Origin: JBFEYJ01 sp041563315
Lineage (GTDB): Bacteria > Pseudomonadota > Gammaproteobacteria > Thiohalomonadales > Thiohalomonadaceae
Assembly (NCBI GenBank): GCA_041563315.1
Contig: JBFFNE010000091.1
Span: 1 to 11,310 of the forward strand
Direction of reading: 5' to 3'
Length of the DNA stretch: 11,310 bases
Each line of letters begins with the position of its first letter. Position 1 is the stretch's first letter. The notes under the pieces are model-generated. The model was given only the letters and a program-made list of their open reading frames with translations, was not told the DNA's origin and searched no databases. The translations under genes were made by a program, and so were the position numbers. This document shows, piece after piece, positions 1 through 7,142 of this stretch.

Positions 1-1260
1 ACAGGCCTCGACAGCAACACGGTTGGCGGCGGCGCCGGCGGCGTTACCCCACGGATGTCCCAGTGTTCCGCCACCGAACTGCAGCACGGAGTCGTCACCG
101 AAGATGCTGACCAGTGCCGGCATGTGCCAGACGTGGATACCGCCGGAGGCAACCGGGATAACACCGGGCATGGCACCCCAATCCTGGTCGAAGAAGATAC
201 CGCGTGAACGATCTTCCTTGATGTAGGAATCGCGCATGATGTCAATCCAGCCTAGGGTGGCGTCACGGTCGCCTTCCAGTTTGCCGACAACAGTACCTGA
301 GTGCAGGTGGTCACCACCGGACAGACGCAGCACCTTGGTCAGCACGCGGAAGTGGATACCGTGGTGCGGGTTGCGGTCGAGCACGGCGTGCATCGCGCGG
401 TGAATGTGCAACAACATGCCGTTTCGCTGACACCACTGAGCCAGCTGGGTGTTGGCGGAGAGACCACCGGTGAGGTAGTCGTGCATGATGATCGGTGCGC
501 CGATCTCTTTGGCATACTCGGCACGACGCATCATCTCGTCAGCGGTCGGCGCGGTAACGTTCAGGTAGTGACCCTTGCGCTCACCGGTCTCGGCCTCGGC
601 TTTGTGGATCGCCTCCATAACGAAATCGAAGCGGTGCTTCCAGCGCATGAACGGCTGGGAGTTAACGTTCTCGTCGTCTTTGGTGAAGTCCAGACCACCA
701 CGCAGGCCTTCGTAGCAGGCACGGCCGTAGTTCTTGGCGGAGAGACCCAGCTTGGGCTTGATGGTGCAGCCCAGCAGCGGACGACCGTACTTATTCATGA
801 TGTCGCGCTCGACCTGGATGCCCTGCGGCGGGCCATTACAAGTCATCACATAGGCGACCGGGAAGCGGATGTCCTCCAGGCGCAGGGCGCGCAGTGCCTT
901 GAAGCCGAACACGTTACCGACGAGTGAGGTCAGCACGTTGACCATTGAACCTTCCTCGAACAGGTCGATCGGGTAGGCGATAAAGGCGTAGAAACAGGTA
1001 TCGTCGCCCGGCACGTCTTCAATGGCGTAGGCGCGGCCCTTGTAGTAGTCCAGATCGGTCAGCAGGTCGGTCCACACAGTAGTCCAGGTACCGGTGGAGG
1101 ACTCAGCGGCCACTGCGGCAGCAACCTCTTCACGGGGTACACCGGGCTGGGGTGTGACCTTGAAGCATGCCAGGATATCGGTGTCCTTCGGCGTATACTC
1201 GGGCATCCAGTATGTTTCGCGGTACTCTTTTACGCCCGCGCTATAGCTTTTTACCGCCAT
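1..1260 (-). CDS. cbbL: RuBisCO large subunit, form I (IA-like), C-terminus cut off by window edge
   Basis: This is the catalytic subunit of ribulose-1,5-bisphosphate carboxylase/oxygenase, which fixes CO2 onto RuBP in the Calvin-Benson cycle. The reverse strand is open for 420 codons from the ATG at 1260; form I large subunits are about 470 residues, so roughly the last 50 are missing. Active-site sequences are intact: TIKPKLGLS with the catalytic Lys at residue 168, GGLDFTKDDEN with the carbamylated Lys194 and metal ligands Asp196/Glu197, HIHRAMHAV with His287, and loop 6 GTVVGKLEGDR with Lys327. The N-terminal stretch TWTTVWTDLLTDLDYYKGRA resembles form IA/IB rather than red-type enzymes. 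The start is backed by GAGGAG about 7 bases upstream (positions 1268-1276, minus strand). It is divergent from cbbR. The small subunit gene would be expected beyond the left edge but is not visible. Confidence 0.97.
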   Translation of the reverse strand, partial: MAVKSYSAGVKEYRETYWMPEYTPKDTDILACFKVTPQPGVPREEVAAAVAAESSTGTWTTVWTDLLTDLDYYKGRAYAIEDVPGDDTCFYAFIAYPIDLFEEGSMVNVLTSLVGNVFGFKALRALRLEDIRFPVAYVMTCNGPPQGIQVERDIMNKYGRPLLGCTIKPKLGLSAKNYGRACYEGLRGGLDFTKDDENVNSQPFMRWKHRFDFVMEAIHKAEAETGERKGHYLNVTAPTADEMMRRAEYAKEIGAPIIMHDYLTGGLSANTQLAQWCQRNGMLLHIHRAMHAVLDRNPHHGIHFRVLTKVLRLSGGDHLHSGTVVGKLEGDRDATLGWIDIMRDSYIKEDRSRGIFFDQDWGAMPGVIPVASGGIHVWHMPALVSIFGDDSVLQFGGGTLGHPWGNAAGAAANRVAVEAC

Positions 1261-1346
1261 GGTTCTCATCTCCTCATGGTTCTGCAGTTTATTTGCCGGG
1301 GGCCCTGCTTCACCTTCCCGACACATGTTTGCCTTTCACGGTTGAA

Positions 1347-1376
1347 AAGATAGACAAGCACAGCGATAAATTGAAA
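1347..1376 (-). promoter_or_regulatory. Candidate sigma70-type promoter for cbbL
   Basis: On the minus strand TTTCAA (1376-1371) and TATCTT (1352-1347) are separated by 18 bases, giving a leader of roughly 80 nt before the cbbL ATG. Both hexamers deviate from consensus, as is common for promoters that need a LysR-type activator. Seen by eye only; other pairings in this AT-rich stretch are possible. Confidence 0.3.
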
Positions 1377-1412
1377 TTAATTGTTAATATGATTAGCATT
1401 TACTTTTGTTAA
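1370..1412. promoter_or_regulatory. Candidate CbbR operator in the cbbL-cbbR intergenic region
   Basis: This is the AT-rich core of the 174-bp divergent intergenic region. It contains the dyad TAAT-N3-ATTA at 1385-1395 and TTA-N7-TAA at 1400-1412. The second fits both the general LysR-type box T-N11-A and the TNA-N7-TNA pattern reported for CbbR sites. The position, just upstream of the candidate cbbL -35 and overlapping the probable cbbR promoter region, suits activation of cbbL with autoregulation of cbbR. Assignment is inference from layout and motif. Confidence 0.45.
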
Positions 1413-1434
1413 TACCTTTGCCACTGGAAACAAA

Positions 1435-2346
1435 ATGATCAGAGCCACCCTGCAGCAACTGCGCCTGTTCGAGGCGGTCGCCCGCCACGGCAATTTCACC
1501 CGCGCCGCGGAGGCGATCCATCTCACCCAACCGGCGGTATCCATACAGATCAAGCGCCTGGAAGAGACCCTGGGGGTGTCGTTGTTCGAGCAGATGGGGA
1601 AAAAGATCTACCTTACCGCCGCCGGCAAGGAACTGTTCACGACCTGCAAGGATGTATTCGAACGCTTGACGGCTTTTGAGGGAAAGCTGGAAGAATTACG
1701 TGGTGAGGTGGCCGGGCCGCTGAATCTGGCAGCGGTGACCACGGCGAAATATTTCCTCCCACACTATCTGGGCGCCTTCCTGCGTCGCTACCCCAAAGTG
1801 GTGCCGCAGCTGAAAGCGAGCAACCGTGCCCGCATCGTTGAGCGGCTGGATGCCAACGAAGATGACATCTACATCATGGCCACCCTGCCGGAGCGGTCCG
1901 ATATGGAGATCCACCCGTTCCTCAAGGACGAACTGGTGATGTTCGCCCATCCCAAACACCCGCTGGCTAAGAAAAAAAAGATCACGCTGGAACAGCTTAC
2001 TGGGGAGCGCGTGATATCCCGGGAAACCGGCTCAGGCATCCGCATGACCTTCGAGCGGTTGCTGGCGGAGAAGGAGCTGAAAATCGAGCCCTATCTGGAA
2101 CTGGGCAGCGGAGAGGCCATCAAGCAGGCGGTGATGTCCGGCATGGGCATCGGTGTGCTCTCCACCTTTAGCCTCAAACTGGAGCTGGAGAGCAAGCGCC
2201 TGGTGCTGCTGGATGTGGAGGGCCTGCCGATACGGCGCAACTGGTATGCAGTGCACCGGCGCGGCAAGCACCTCACCCCGGCGGCGCTGAAGTTCATCGA
2301 ATTTCTGCAAACGGCGGATGAGGAGCAGTTGAGGGCGGAGTTGTGA
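1435..2346 (+). CDS. cbbR: LysR-family transcriptional regulator of the cbb (CO2 fixation) genes
   Basis: This 303-residue protein has typical LysR-family length. Residues about 5-64 form the winged helix-turn-helix (LRLFEAVARHGNFTRAAEAI, then LTQPAVSIQIKRLEETLG and LFEQMGKKIYLT). A linker helix follows, and then a periplasmic-binding-protein-like effector domain (about 90-295) with the conserved GSGEAIKQAVMSGMGIGVLS region. CbbR proteins sense metabolites such as RuBP, NADPH or ATP and activate the cbb operon; which effector applies here cannot be read from the sequence. Identification as CbbR rather than another LysR protein rests on divergent placement 174 bp from cbbL and on overall similarity to CbbR. 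The Shine-Dalgarno before ATG 1435 is poor (CTGGAAAC). The stop lies only 3 bp before the inverted-repeat element at 2350. Confidence 0.93.
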   Translation: MIRATLQQLRLFEAVARHGNFTRAAEAIHLTQPAVSIQIKRLEETLGVSLFEQMGKKIYLTAAGKELFTTCKDVFERLTAFEGKLEELRGEVAGPLNLAAVTTAKYFLPHYLGAFLRRYPKVVPQLKASNRARIVERLDANEDDIYIMATLPERSDMEIHPFLKDELVMFAHPKHPLAKKKKITLEQLTGERVISRETGSGIRMTFERLLAEKELKIEPYLELGSGEAIKQAVMSGMGIGVLSTFSLKLELESKRLVLLDVEGLPIRRNWYAVHRRGKHLTPAALKFIEFLQTADEEQLRAEL

Positions 2347-2349
2347 GTT

Positions 2350-2450
2350 TGGTTTGTTAATGATTTTGTGTCGCTATCGCGACGGGTAATTGAATGCGGG
2401 GATTTCGCCCCCGCGCGGCGAGGTACTTTTGTTTTGGCAAAAGTACCCAA
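2350..2450 (+). repeat. Left terminal inverted repeat of the element
   Basis: This is the left end unit. In order it has TGGTTTGTT, a variable spacer, GTGTCGCT-A-TCGCGACG, TAATTGAATGCGGGG, CGCCCCCGCGCGGCGAGG, and a 10-bp perfect hairpin (GGTACTTTTG 2422-2431 with CAAAAGTACC 2438-2447). The same order recurs, inverted, at the inner right end (2839-2925). Its first about 75 bases recur at the outer right end (2926-3002). Confidence 0.75.
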
Positions 2451-2742
2451 AACCATCTCCCGAAGGCTTGCCGCTATCGCGGTGCCCTGCGCTTCTCGTC
2501 ATTTCAGGCCGTTCAGGCAACTCGCGAGGCAAACAGCACGCCTCGCTCAGACATGCCTTCACTTCCCCTGAAATGACTGCGATGCTCGGCTGCGCCACAC
2601 GGGAAAAAAACCGCTCCGTTTTTCCTTCGACTTTAAAAAGCGAAACTTAACGCTGGCACGGACCGAGCTCCCTTCTGCATCGCCGAGCATCGCAGTGGAG
2701 GGAGGGGAAGCCCGAAGGGTTGCGCGCATGGACGCGCGCAAT

Positions 2743-2776
2743 CCGTCAGCCGGGCCAGGGAAGGCCCGTCTGACGG
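2743..2776. repeat. Hairpin inside the inverted-repeat element
   Basis: CCGTCAG (2743-2749) pairs with CTGACGG (2770-2776), and the stem is continued by GGGCC/GGCCC near the loop. A second short hairpin, TGCGCGC-N6-GCGCGCA, lies just before it at 2721-2740. Neither is followed by a T-tract, so they are not intrinsic terminators. They fit the general palindrome-rich build of the element. Confidence 0.6.
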
Positions 2777-2838
2777 ACCCGACCGGAGCGAGAATCGCAG
2801 GGTACCCACAGGGCGATGCAGAGGGCGGCCATCTCTTT

Positions 2839-2925
2839 GGTTACTTTCTCTTGGCCGCGCAAGAGAAAGTGACCTGCGCGCGGGGCAGCCCCCCGCATCC
2901 AATCAATCCGTCGCGTCAGCGACAC
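2839..2925 (-). repeat. Inner right terminal repeat of the element, full-length copy with hairpin
   Basis: Read on the minus strand from 2925, this begins GTGTCGCTGACGCGACGG and continues with a GATTGATTGGATGCGGGG-like segment, a CCCCGCGCGCAGGTCAC-like segment and a hairpin. It is therefore a diverged inverted copy of the left end. The hairpin has a 15-bp stem (2839-2853 with 2860-2874, one G-T wobble) and a 6-base loop. The loop-proximal sequence differs from the left copy but pairs just as well, so the fold appears conserved over the sequence. Confidence 0.7.
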
Positions 2926-3002
2926 CCCTTCGCCGCTCGGGGGCGAGACCCAGCATTAAATTAATCGTCGCGACAGCAACACAAATCCCCCCAAACAAAC
3001 CA
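2926..3002 (-). repeat. Outer right terminal repeat of the element, partial copy
   Basis: On the minus strand this reads TGGTTTGTT, an 8-base spacer, then GTGTTGCTGTCGCGACG, TTAATTTAATGC and TCGCCCCCGAGCGGCGA. It matches the left end more closely than the inner right copy does over the shared part. It stops where the hairpin would begin and abuts the inner copy directly at 2925/2926. Confidence 0.7.
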
Positions 3003-3086
3003 CCTGCGCCATCACCACCCTTGTATGCTACGATTCCAACCCAAATCTGATTAAAACACCATCAACAACATGGACCCCAAGGATTT

Positions 3087-6008
3087 ATGAGCGAAGTAAT
3101 GACCCACCCCGCATTCGAGTTCGTGCGCCAGCACCGTGTCCCCTCCCTGAATATCGAAGTTCAGGAGTTTCGTCACAAGGGTACCGGTGCAGTTCACTAC
3201 CATCTGGGGGCTGAGGATGACCAGAATGCCTTCCTGGTAGCCTTCCGCACCGTGCCGCAGGACTCGACCGGGGTGGCCCATATCCTCGAACACACCAGCC
3301 TGTGCGGCAGCAATAAGTATCCGGTACGTGACCCTTTCTTCATGATGACGCGCCGCTCGCTCAATACCTTCATGAACGCTTTCACTGCCGCCGACTGGAC
3401 CGCTTACCCCTTCGCCAGTCGCAACCGCAAGGATTTCGACAACCTGCTCGATGTCTACCTGGATGCGGTGTTCTTTCCCACCCTGGATGAGCTTGACTTC
3501 CTGCAGGAAGGGCATCGGGTAGAATTTTCCGAGCCGAATAACCCGGACAGCGAGCTGGTGTTCAAGGGGGTGGTGTTCAACGAGATGAAGGGGGCGATGA
3601 GTTCACCGACATCAGCGCTCTACCAGGCGCTGACGCGCGAACTGTTCCCCACCATTACCTATCACCACAATTCTGGCGGTGATCCGGCCTGCATCCCGGA
3701 CCTCTCCTATGAACAACTTAAGGCTTTTCACGCCCATCACTATCACCCGAGCAATGCGGTTTTCATGACCTTCGGCGATATCCCCGCCGCTGAGCATCAA
3801 GCCCGCTTCGAGACCGGTGCGCTGACCCGGTTCCAGGCACTGAAGATGGATATCAGCGTCCCCGACGAGAAGCGCTACAACGCCCCTATCACCGTCGAGG
3901 ACCGCTACGCCCTGGACGGCGAGGAGGAGACCGATAACAAAACCCACATTGTGCTCGGCTGGTTGCTGGACAAGAGTATCGATGCCGAGGCAGTGATGCA
4001 TGCTCATCTGCTCTCCGGGGTGCTGCTCGACAACGGTGCTTCGCCACTGCGCCGCGCACTGGAAACCACCGAACTGGGCAGCGCGCCTTCGCCACTTTGC
4101 GGGCTGTCCGACTCCAACCGCGAGATGATGTTCGCCGCCGGGGTCGAGGGCTCCAACCCGGAGCACGCCGAAGCGGTTGAGCAGTTGGTCCTCGATGTGC
4201 TGAAGGATGTGGCCGACAACGGTGTCGAGCTGTCGATGATCGAGGCGGTACTGCACCAGCTCGAACTCTCCCAGCGCGAGATCAGCGGCGATGGTTTCCC
4301 CTTTGGCCTGCAATTGATGGTGCATGCCCTGAGTCCGGTGCTGCACGGCGCCGATGTGATCGAAACCCTCGACATCGACCCGATTCTGGAAAAACTTCGC
4401 GAACAGATCCAGGCCCCAGACTTTATCAAGGGACTGGCCCGTAAGGTGCTAGAGAATCCACACCGGGTGCGCATGGTGATGCGCCCAGACACCAAGCTGA
4501 GCGAGGAACGCGCCGCCGCCGAGGCCGAGAGGTTGGCGCAGACGAAAGCGGGAATGAACGATAGCGATAAACGGCGCGTGGTCGAGATGGCCGCCAGACT
4601 CCTGGAGCGGCAAAACCAGCAGGACGACCCGGAGCAATTGCCCAAGGTTGGACTGGAGGATATTCCGGCCGAGCTTGCCATTCCTACCGGCAGTGAACAT
4701 CGGATCGCAGGCATGCCCTCCACCTGGTTCGCGCGCGGCACCAACGGCCTGGTCTACCAGCAACTGGTGATCGACCTGCCGCAAATGGAACAGGATCTGG
4801 TCGAATTAATACCGATTTTCTGCGACATCGTCACCGAGGTCGGCTGCGGCGAGATGGACTATCTGCAGGCCCAGGCCTACCAGGCGGCGGTCACCGGCGG
4901 TATCGGCGCCAACGTCGCGATTCGCGGTACCGTAGATGACGTCAACCGCGATCGCAGCGTCCTCACCCTCTCCGGCAAGGCGCTCAGCCGCAATCAGGCA
5001 GCACTGGGCGAGCTGATGCTGGAAATATTCAGCCGCGCCCGCTTCGACGAACTCACCCGTATCCGGGAGCTGGTCTCTCAGGAACGTATGTACCGGGAGC
5101 AACGAGTGACCAGCGCCGGTCATGCCCTGGCCATGGCCGCGGCCTCCAGTGGCCTGGCCCCCAATGCCGCGCTCAACCACCACTGGAGCGGTCTGGCCGG
5201 GATCAAGGCATTGAAGGCACTGGATGACTCACTGGACGACCCGGCAACCCTCGAAGCCTTTGCCGCCAAACTGGAGCGCATCCGTGACATCATGCTCGGC
5301 GCACCGCGCCAGATGCTGCTGATCGGTGAAGAGGCCGAGCAGGCAGCGATCAACGACAATATCGACAGGCTCTGGCAGGGCCGGGAGCTCTGCGCAGAGT
5401 GCGCGCATTTCGCCGCCCCCCCCGCCGCCGGGCAACTCCGCCAGGCTTGGTCCACATCGACCCAGGTAAACTTCTGCGCCAAAGCCTACCCCACCGTGGC
5501 GCCGGAACACCCGGACGCACCGGCGTTGATGGTGTTGGCCGGTTTCCTGCGCAACAACTTCCTGCACCGCGTAGTGCGTGAACAAGGTGGCGCCTACGGC
5601 GGCGGCGCCAGCTTCGATCTGGACAGCGGCGCCTTCCGCTTTTACTCCTACCGCGATCCGCGCCTGACCGAGACCCTGGCCGATTTCGACAGCTCCGTCA
5701 CCTGGCTGTTGGAAAACGAGCATGAATGGCGCCTGGTTGAAGAGTCCATTCTGGGCATCATCAGCGGCATCGACAAACCGGGATCCCCCGCCGGTGAGGC
5801 GAAAAAGACCTTCCACGGCAACCTGCACGGACGCACACCTGAGCAACGCCGCCGCTTCCGCGCCCGTATCCTTGACGTCAAGCAGGACGACCTCAAGCGC
5901 GTCGCCGAAACATACCTCAAGCCCGAACGGGCCAGCACCGCGGTCATCAGCGACCCGGCAACCCTCGCCAAGCACGGTGATCTGGGGCTGGAGATCCTCA
6001 AGCTGTAG
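3087..6008 (+). CDS. M16C family zinc metallopeptidase, presequence protease (PreP)-like
   Basis: This 973-residue protein has the usual length of PreP/M16C peptidases, which enclose and degrade short unfolded peptides (targeting peptides in organelles; general oligopeptide clearance is the likely bacterial role). The inverted zinc motif HILEH is at residues 65-69 (His65, His69 as ligands, Glu68 catalytic), and the distal zinc ligand is Glu166 in VVFNEMKG. Four M16-type modules are expected: catalytic about 1-250, second about 260-500, a linker and third to about 750, and the last containing GGAYGGGASFDLDSGAFRFY, the substrate-binding arm segment near residues 835-855. There is no signal peptide or membrane segment, so it is probably cytoplasmic. 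ATG 3087 is chosen because AAGGA lies 3 bases upstream and a 5' ATG at 3070 runs into a stop. It stands alone, just downstream of the repeat element. Confidence 0.95.
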   Translation: MSEVMTHPAFEFVRQHRVPSLNIEVQEFRHKGTGAVHYHLGAEDDQNAFLVAFRTVPQDSTGVAHILEHTSLCGSNKYPVRDPFFMMTRRSLNTFMNAFTAADWTAYPFASRNRKDFDNLLDVYLDAVFFPTLDELDFLQEGHRVEFSEPNNPDSELVFKGVVFNEMKGAMSSPTSALYQALTRELFPTITYHHNSGGDPACIPDLSYEQLKAFHAHHYHPSNAVFMTFGDIPAAEHQARFETGALTRFQALKMDISVPDEKRYNAPITVEDRYALDGEEETDNKTHIVLGWLLDKSIDAEAVMHAHLLSGVLLDNGASPLRRALETTELGSAPSPLCGLSDSNREMMFAAGVEGSNPEHAEAVEQLVLDVLKDVADNGVELSMIEAVLHQLELSQREISGDGFPFGLQLMVHALSPVLHGADVIETLDIDPILEKLREQIQAPDFIKGLARKVLENPHRVRMVMRPDTKLSEERAAAEAERLAQTKAGMNDSDKRRVVEMAARLLERQNQQDDPEQLPKVGLEDIPAELAIPTGSEHRIAGMPSTWFARGTNGLVYQQLVIDLPQMEQDLVELIPIFCDIVTEVGCGEMDYLQAQAYQAAVTGGIGANVAIRGTVDDVNRDRSVLTLSGKALSRNQAALGELMLEIFSRARFDELTRIRELVSQERMYREQRVTSAGHALAMAAASSGLAPNAALNHHWSGLAGIKALKALDDSLDDPATLEAFAAKLERIRDIMLGAPRQMLLIGEEAEQAAINDNIDRLWQGRELCAECAHFAAPPAAGQLRQAWSTSTQVNFCAKAYPTVAPEHPDAPALMVLAGFLRNNFLHRVVREQGGAYGGGASFDLDSGAFRFYSYRDPRLTETLADFDSSVTWLLENEHEWRLVEESILGIISGIDKPGSPAGEAKKTFHGNLHGRTPEQRRRFRARILDVKQDDLKRVAETYLKPERASTAVISDPATLAKHGDLGLEILKL

Positions 6009-6020
6009 TGCAAAGTCAAT

Positions 6021-6067
6021 TTTCTCCGTGTGAGGCATGCTCAAGTGCCTCACCCCGGAAGGAGAAA
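6021..6067. terminator. Nested hairpin after the M16C gene, possible terminator
   Basis: An inner 8-bp stem, GTGAGGCA (6030-6037) with TGCCTCAC (6046-6053), is enclosed by an outer pair, TTTCTCC (6021-6027) with GGAGAAA (6061-6067). It starts 12 bases after the stop codon. No T-run follows, so it is either a factor-assisted terminator or an mRNA 3'-end stabiliser. Nothing else within 600 bases would end the M16C transcript. Confidence 0.4.
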
Positions 6068-6663
6068 TCCCCACTTCCGTTCGATTAAGAAGCCTTGACG
6101 GTTTTGACTGGCTGAAATCAGCTAAAACACAGCTGTCCATAACAATTGGATAACGACTTCATTAACGCCGCACACCTAGACCACGGTGTCGCTAATTTTA
6201 AGCTTCACCCTATGCCCAAAGCAGGTAAGAGTCCGTCCTCGACCCAATGGTGCCAAAGCCGCAGGGAGAAAAAGTTATTACCCTGTGACTCTGCTTCCCC
6301 CACCTGACAATACGCTTAGCGCAAAGAGAAGTGACAGGGTGCATGGCGCTTTCGGCAAGCTACGCTGTGGTGTTGTGGTTCGGGGCTCTGGATGGGACAA
6401 CCTGGTCTACTCGGCACTCGCATAAGGGGGCGAGTAGTTACCTTACCAGAAGATGTTGTTTAGACTGAGGGCAAAGCAAGAATGCTTATCAGTAAAATAC
6501 CCATAGACATGGATTTATTGACTCCTTTTAATTATTCTTTAGCCCAATGACAGCGGCTGGCATCCAAAACAGTCCCTTTGTTAAGGCGATGGAGGTTAAC
6601 CTCTTTCGATAAAGCCACTTTTTTGTTCATAATAATTTTTCGTACGGCAAGGAGAAGCACTCA
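6068..6663. other. Intergenic region without a credible gene
   Basis: About 600 bases separate the M16C gene from the pilin-like gene. I find no convincing ORF; the longest, 6186-6425 with a GTG start, has no ribosome-binding site and no family-like sequence. Inverted repeats seen are GTTTT-N5-GCTGAAATCAGC-T-AAAAC around 6101-6128, CCCTGTGACT (6281-6290) with AGTGACAGGG (6330-6339, one mismatch), ACTCGC/GCGAGT near 6415-6435, and a strong palindrome at 6587-6608. Base composition drops from GC-rich to AT-rich at about 6440. Confidence 0.6.
6587..6608. promoter_or_regulatory. 22-bp palindrome upstream of the pilin-like gene, possible operator
   Basis: The sequence is CGA-TG-GAGGTTAACCTC-TT-TCG: a perfect 12-bp dyad with matching outer triplets and one non-pairing dinucleotide on each side. 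It lies about 56 bases before the ATG at 6664 and about 20 bases before a -10-like CATAAT (6628-6633). That is a reasonable place for a repressor or activator site. The cognate regulator is unknown and none is encoded next to it. Confidence 0.35.
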
Positions 6664-7113
6664 ATGCATGCAGGCATGCGTAAAGTAGTCTATATTCTCA
6701 CTCTCATAATCCTTGCAGGTCTATTTTCCCTGTTAATTCAGAACAAGCAGAGAGATAGCCATACTAACCGAGCGATCATTGCCAATATCTATGCTTCGGC
6801 ATCTCAAATAAAACTATCTGTTGAGGAATATTTCTATGAGCATGGAGAGTTACCAAACTCCAACTATTCATTGAATCTGCCGGAACCATACGAATTTCAG
6901 CAACAGGGACTTAATGCCCTTTCAATAGAATCGGGTGGCGTCATTCATATCGAGCTTGCAGGAAAGAGTCCTCAATCAATTGGGCATATATTTCTCATTC
7001 CAAAACAATTAAAGGATCATTTGAATGATCGTTGGTTATGTCTTACACCAAGCTATCCCAGTATTGAAAAATGGATGCCCATGTGTCAGTACGAACCTGT
7101 TGATGACTGGTAA
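6664..7113 (+). CDS. Small membrane-anchored pilin-like protein lacking a prepilin motif
   Basis: This 149-residue protein has a short basic start (MHAGMRK) and a single hydrophobic helix (residues about 8-26, VVYILTLIILAGLFSLLI). A pilin-like body follows: an amphipathic helix with QIKLSVEEYFYEHGELPNSN (48-67), strand-rich sequence with GGVIHIEL (91-98), and two late cysteines, Cys126 in RWLC and Cys141 in WMPMC. That order matches the type IV pilin fold: N-terminal helix, K..VEEYF...G..P, then a C-terminal disulfide loop with W.C and P..C. There is no G-F-T-L-I-E prepilin peptidase site, so it is probably a fixed inner-membrane protein with a periplasmic pilin-like domain rather than a filament subunit. 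AAGGAG (6649-6654) sits 9 bases before ATG 6664, which supports that start over ATG 6679. It converges with the pseudoprotease gene 29 bp away. Assignment is by motif pattern only. Confidence 0.6.
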   Translation: MHAGMRKVVYILTLIILAGLFSLLIQNKQRDSHTNRAIIANIYASASQIKLSVEEYFYEHGELPNSNYSLNLPEPYEFQQQGLNALSIESGGVIHIELAGKSPQSIGHIFLIPKQLKDHLNDRWLCLTPSYPSIEKWMPMCQYEPVDDW

Positions 7114-7142
7114 TTTCTAACGCTTACTCTCATGCGGAATCT

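Larger units (their letters stand above)
2350..3002. mobile_element. Non-coding MITE-like element with long imperfect terminal inverted repeats
   Basis: This GC-rich block fills the gap between cbbR and the M16C protease gene. Its ends are inverted repeats: TGGTTTGTT (2350-2358) pairs with AACAAACCA (2994-3002). Further in, GTGTCGCTATCGCGACG (2368-2384) pairs with CGTCGCGACAGCAACAC (2966-2982), and the match runs on through TAATTGAATGC-like and TCGCCCCCGCGCGGCGA-like sequence to about 2421 and 2930. Inside are more inverted pairs: 2499-2508 with 2567-2576, 2579-2590 with 2682-2693, and 2674-2684 with 2812-2822, plus several hairpins. No transposase is encoded. Short ORFs in all frames show no family-like sequence. 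I see no convincing target-site duplication. I recall similar GC-rich intergenic elements with an AAAGTAACCAAAGA-like core in other Gammaproteobacteria, but I cannot confirm this or name a family. Confidence 0.7.

Noticed and set aside
301..927. A 208-codon open frame on the plus strand
   Set aside because: It is antisense to cbbL, whose translation matches form I RuBisCO across its whole length; the open frame is a by-product of GC-rich codon use.
2091..2456. A 121-codon minus-strand ORF spanning the end of cbbR
   Set aside because: It overlaps the clear cbbR effector domain and runs into the repeat element; composition is Ser/Arg-rich without motifs.
2390..2964. Several 60-90 codon ORFs on both strands between cbbR and the M16C gene
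   Set aside because: They lie entirely within the inverted-repeat element, are low-complexity and Arg/Pro/Ala-rich, overlap one another, and lack ribosome-binding sites.
5229..6140. A 303-codon open frame on the minus strand
   Set aside because: It is antisense to the 3' half of the M16C protease gene, whose sense frame is clearly real; its own translation shows no family features.
6186..6425. A 79-codon ORF with a GTG start
   Set aside because: No ribosome-binding site and no recognisable sequence; the region is better described as spacer with inverted repeats.
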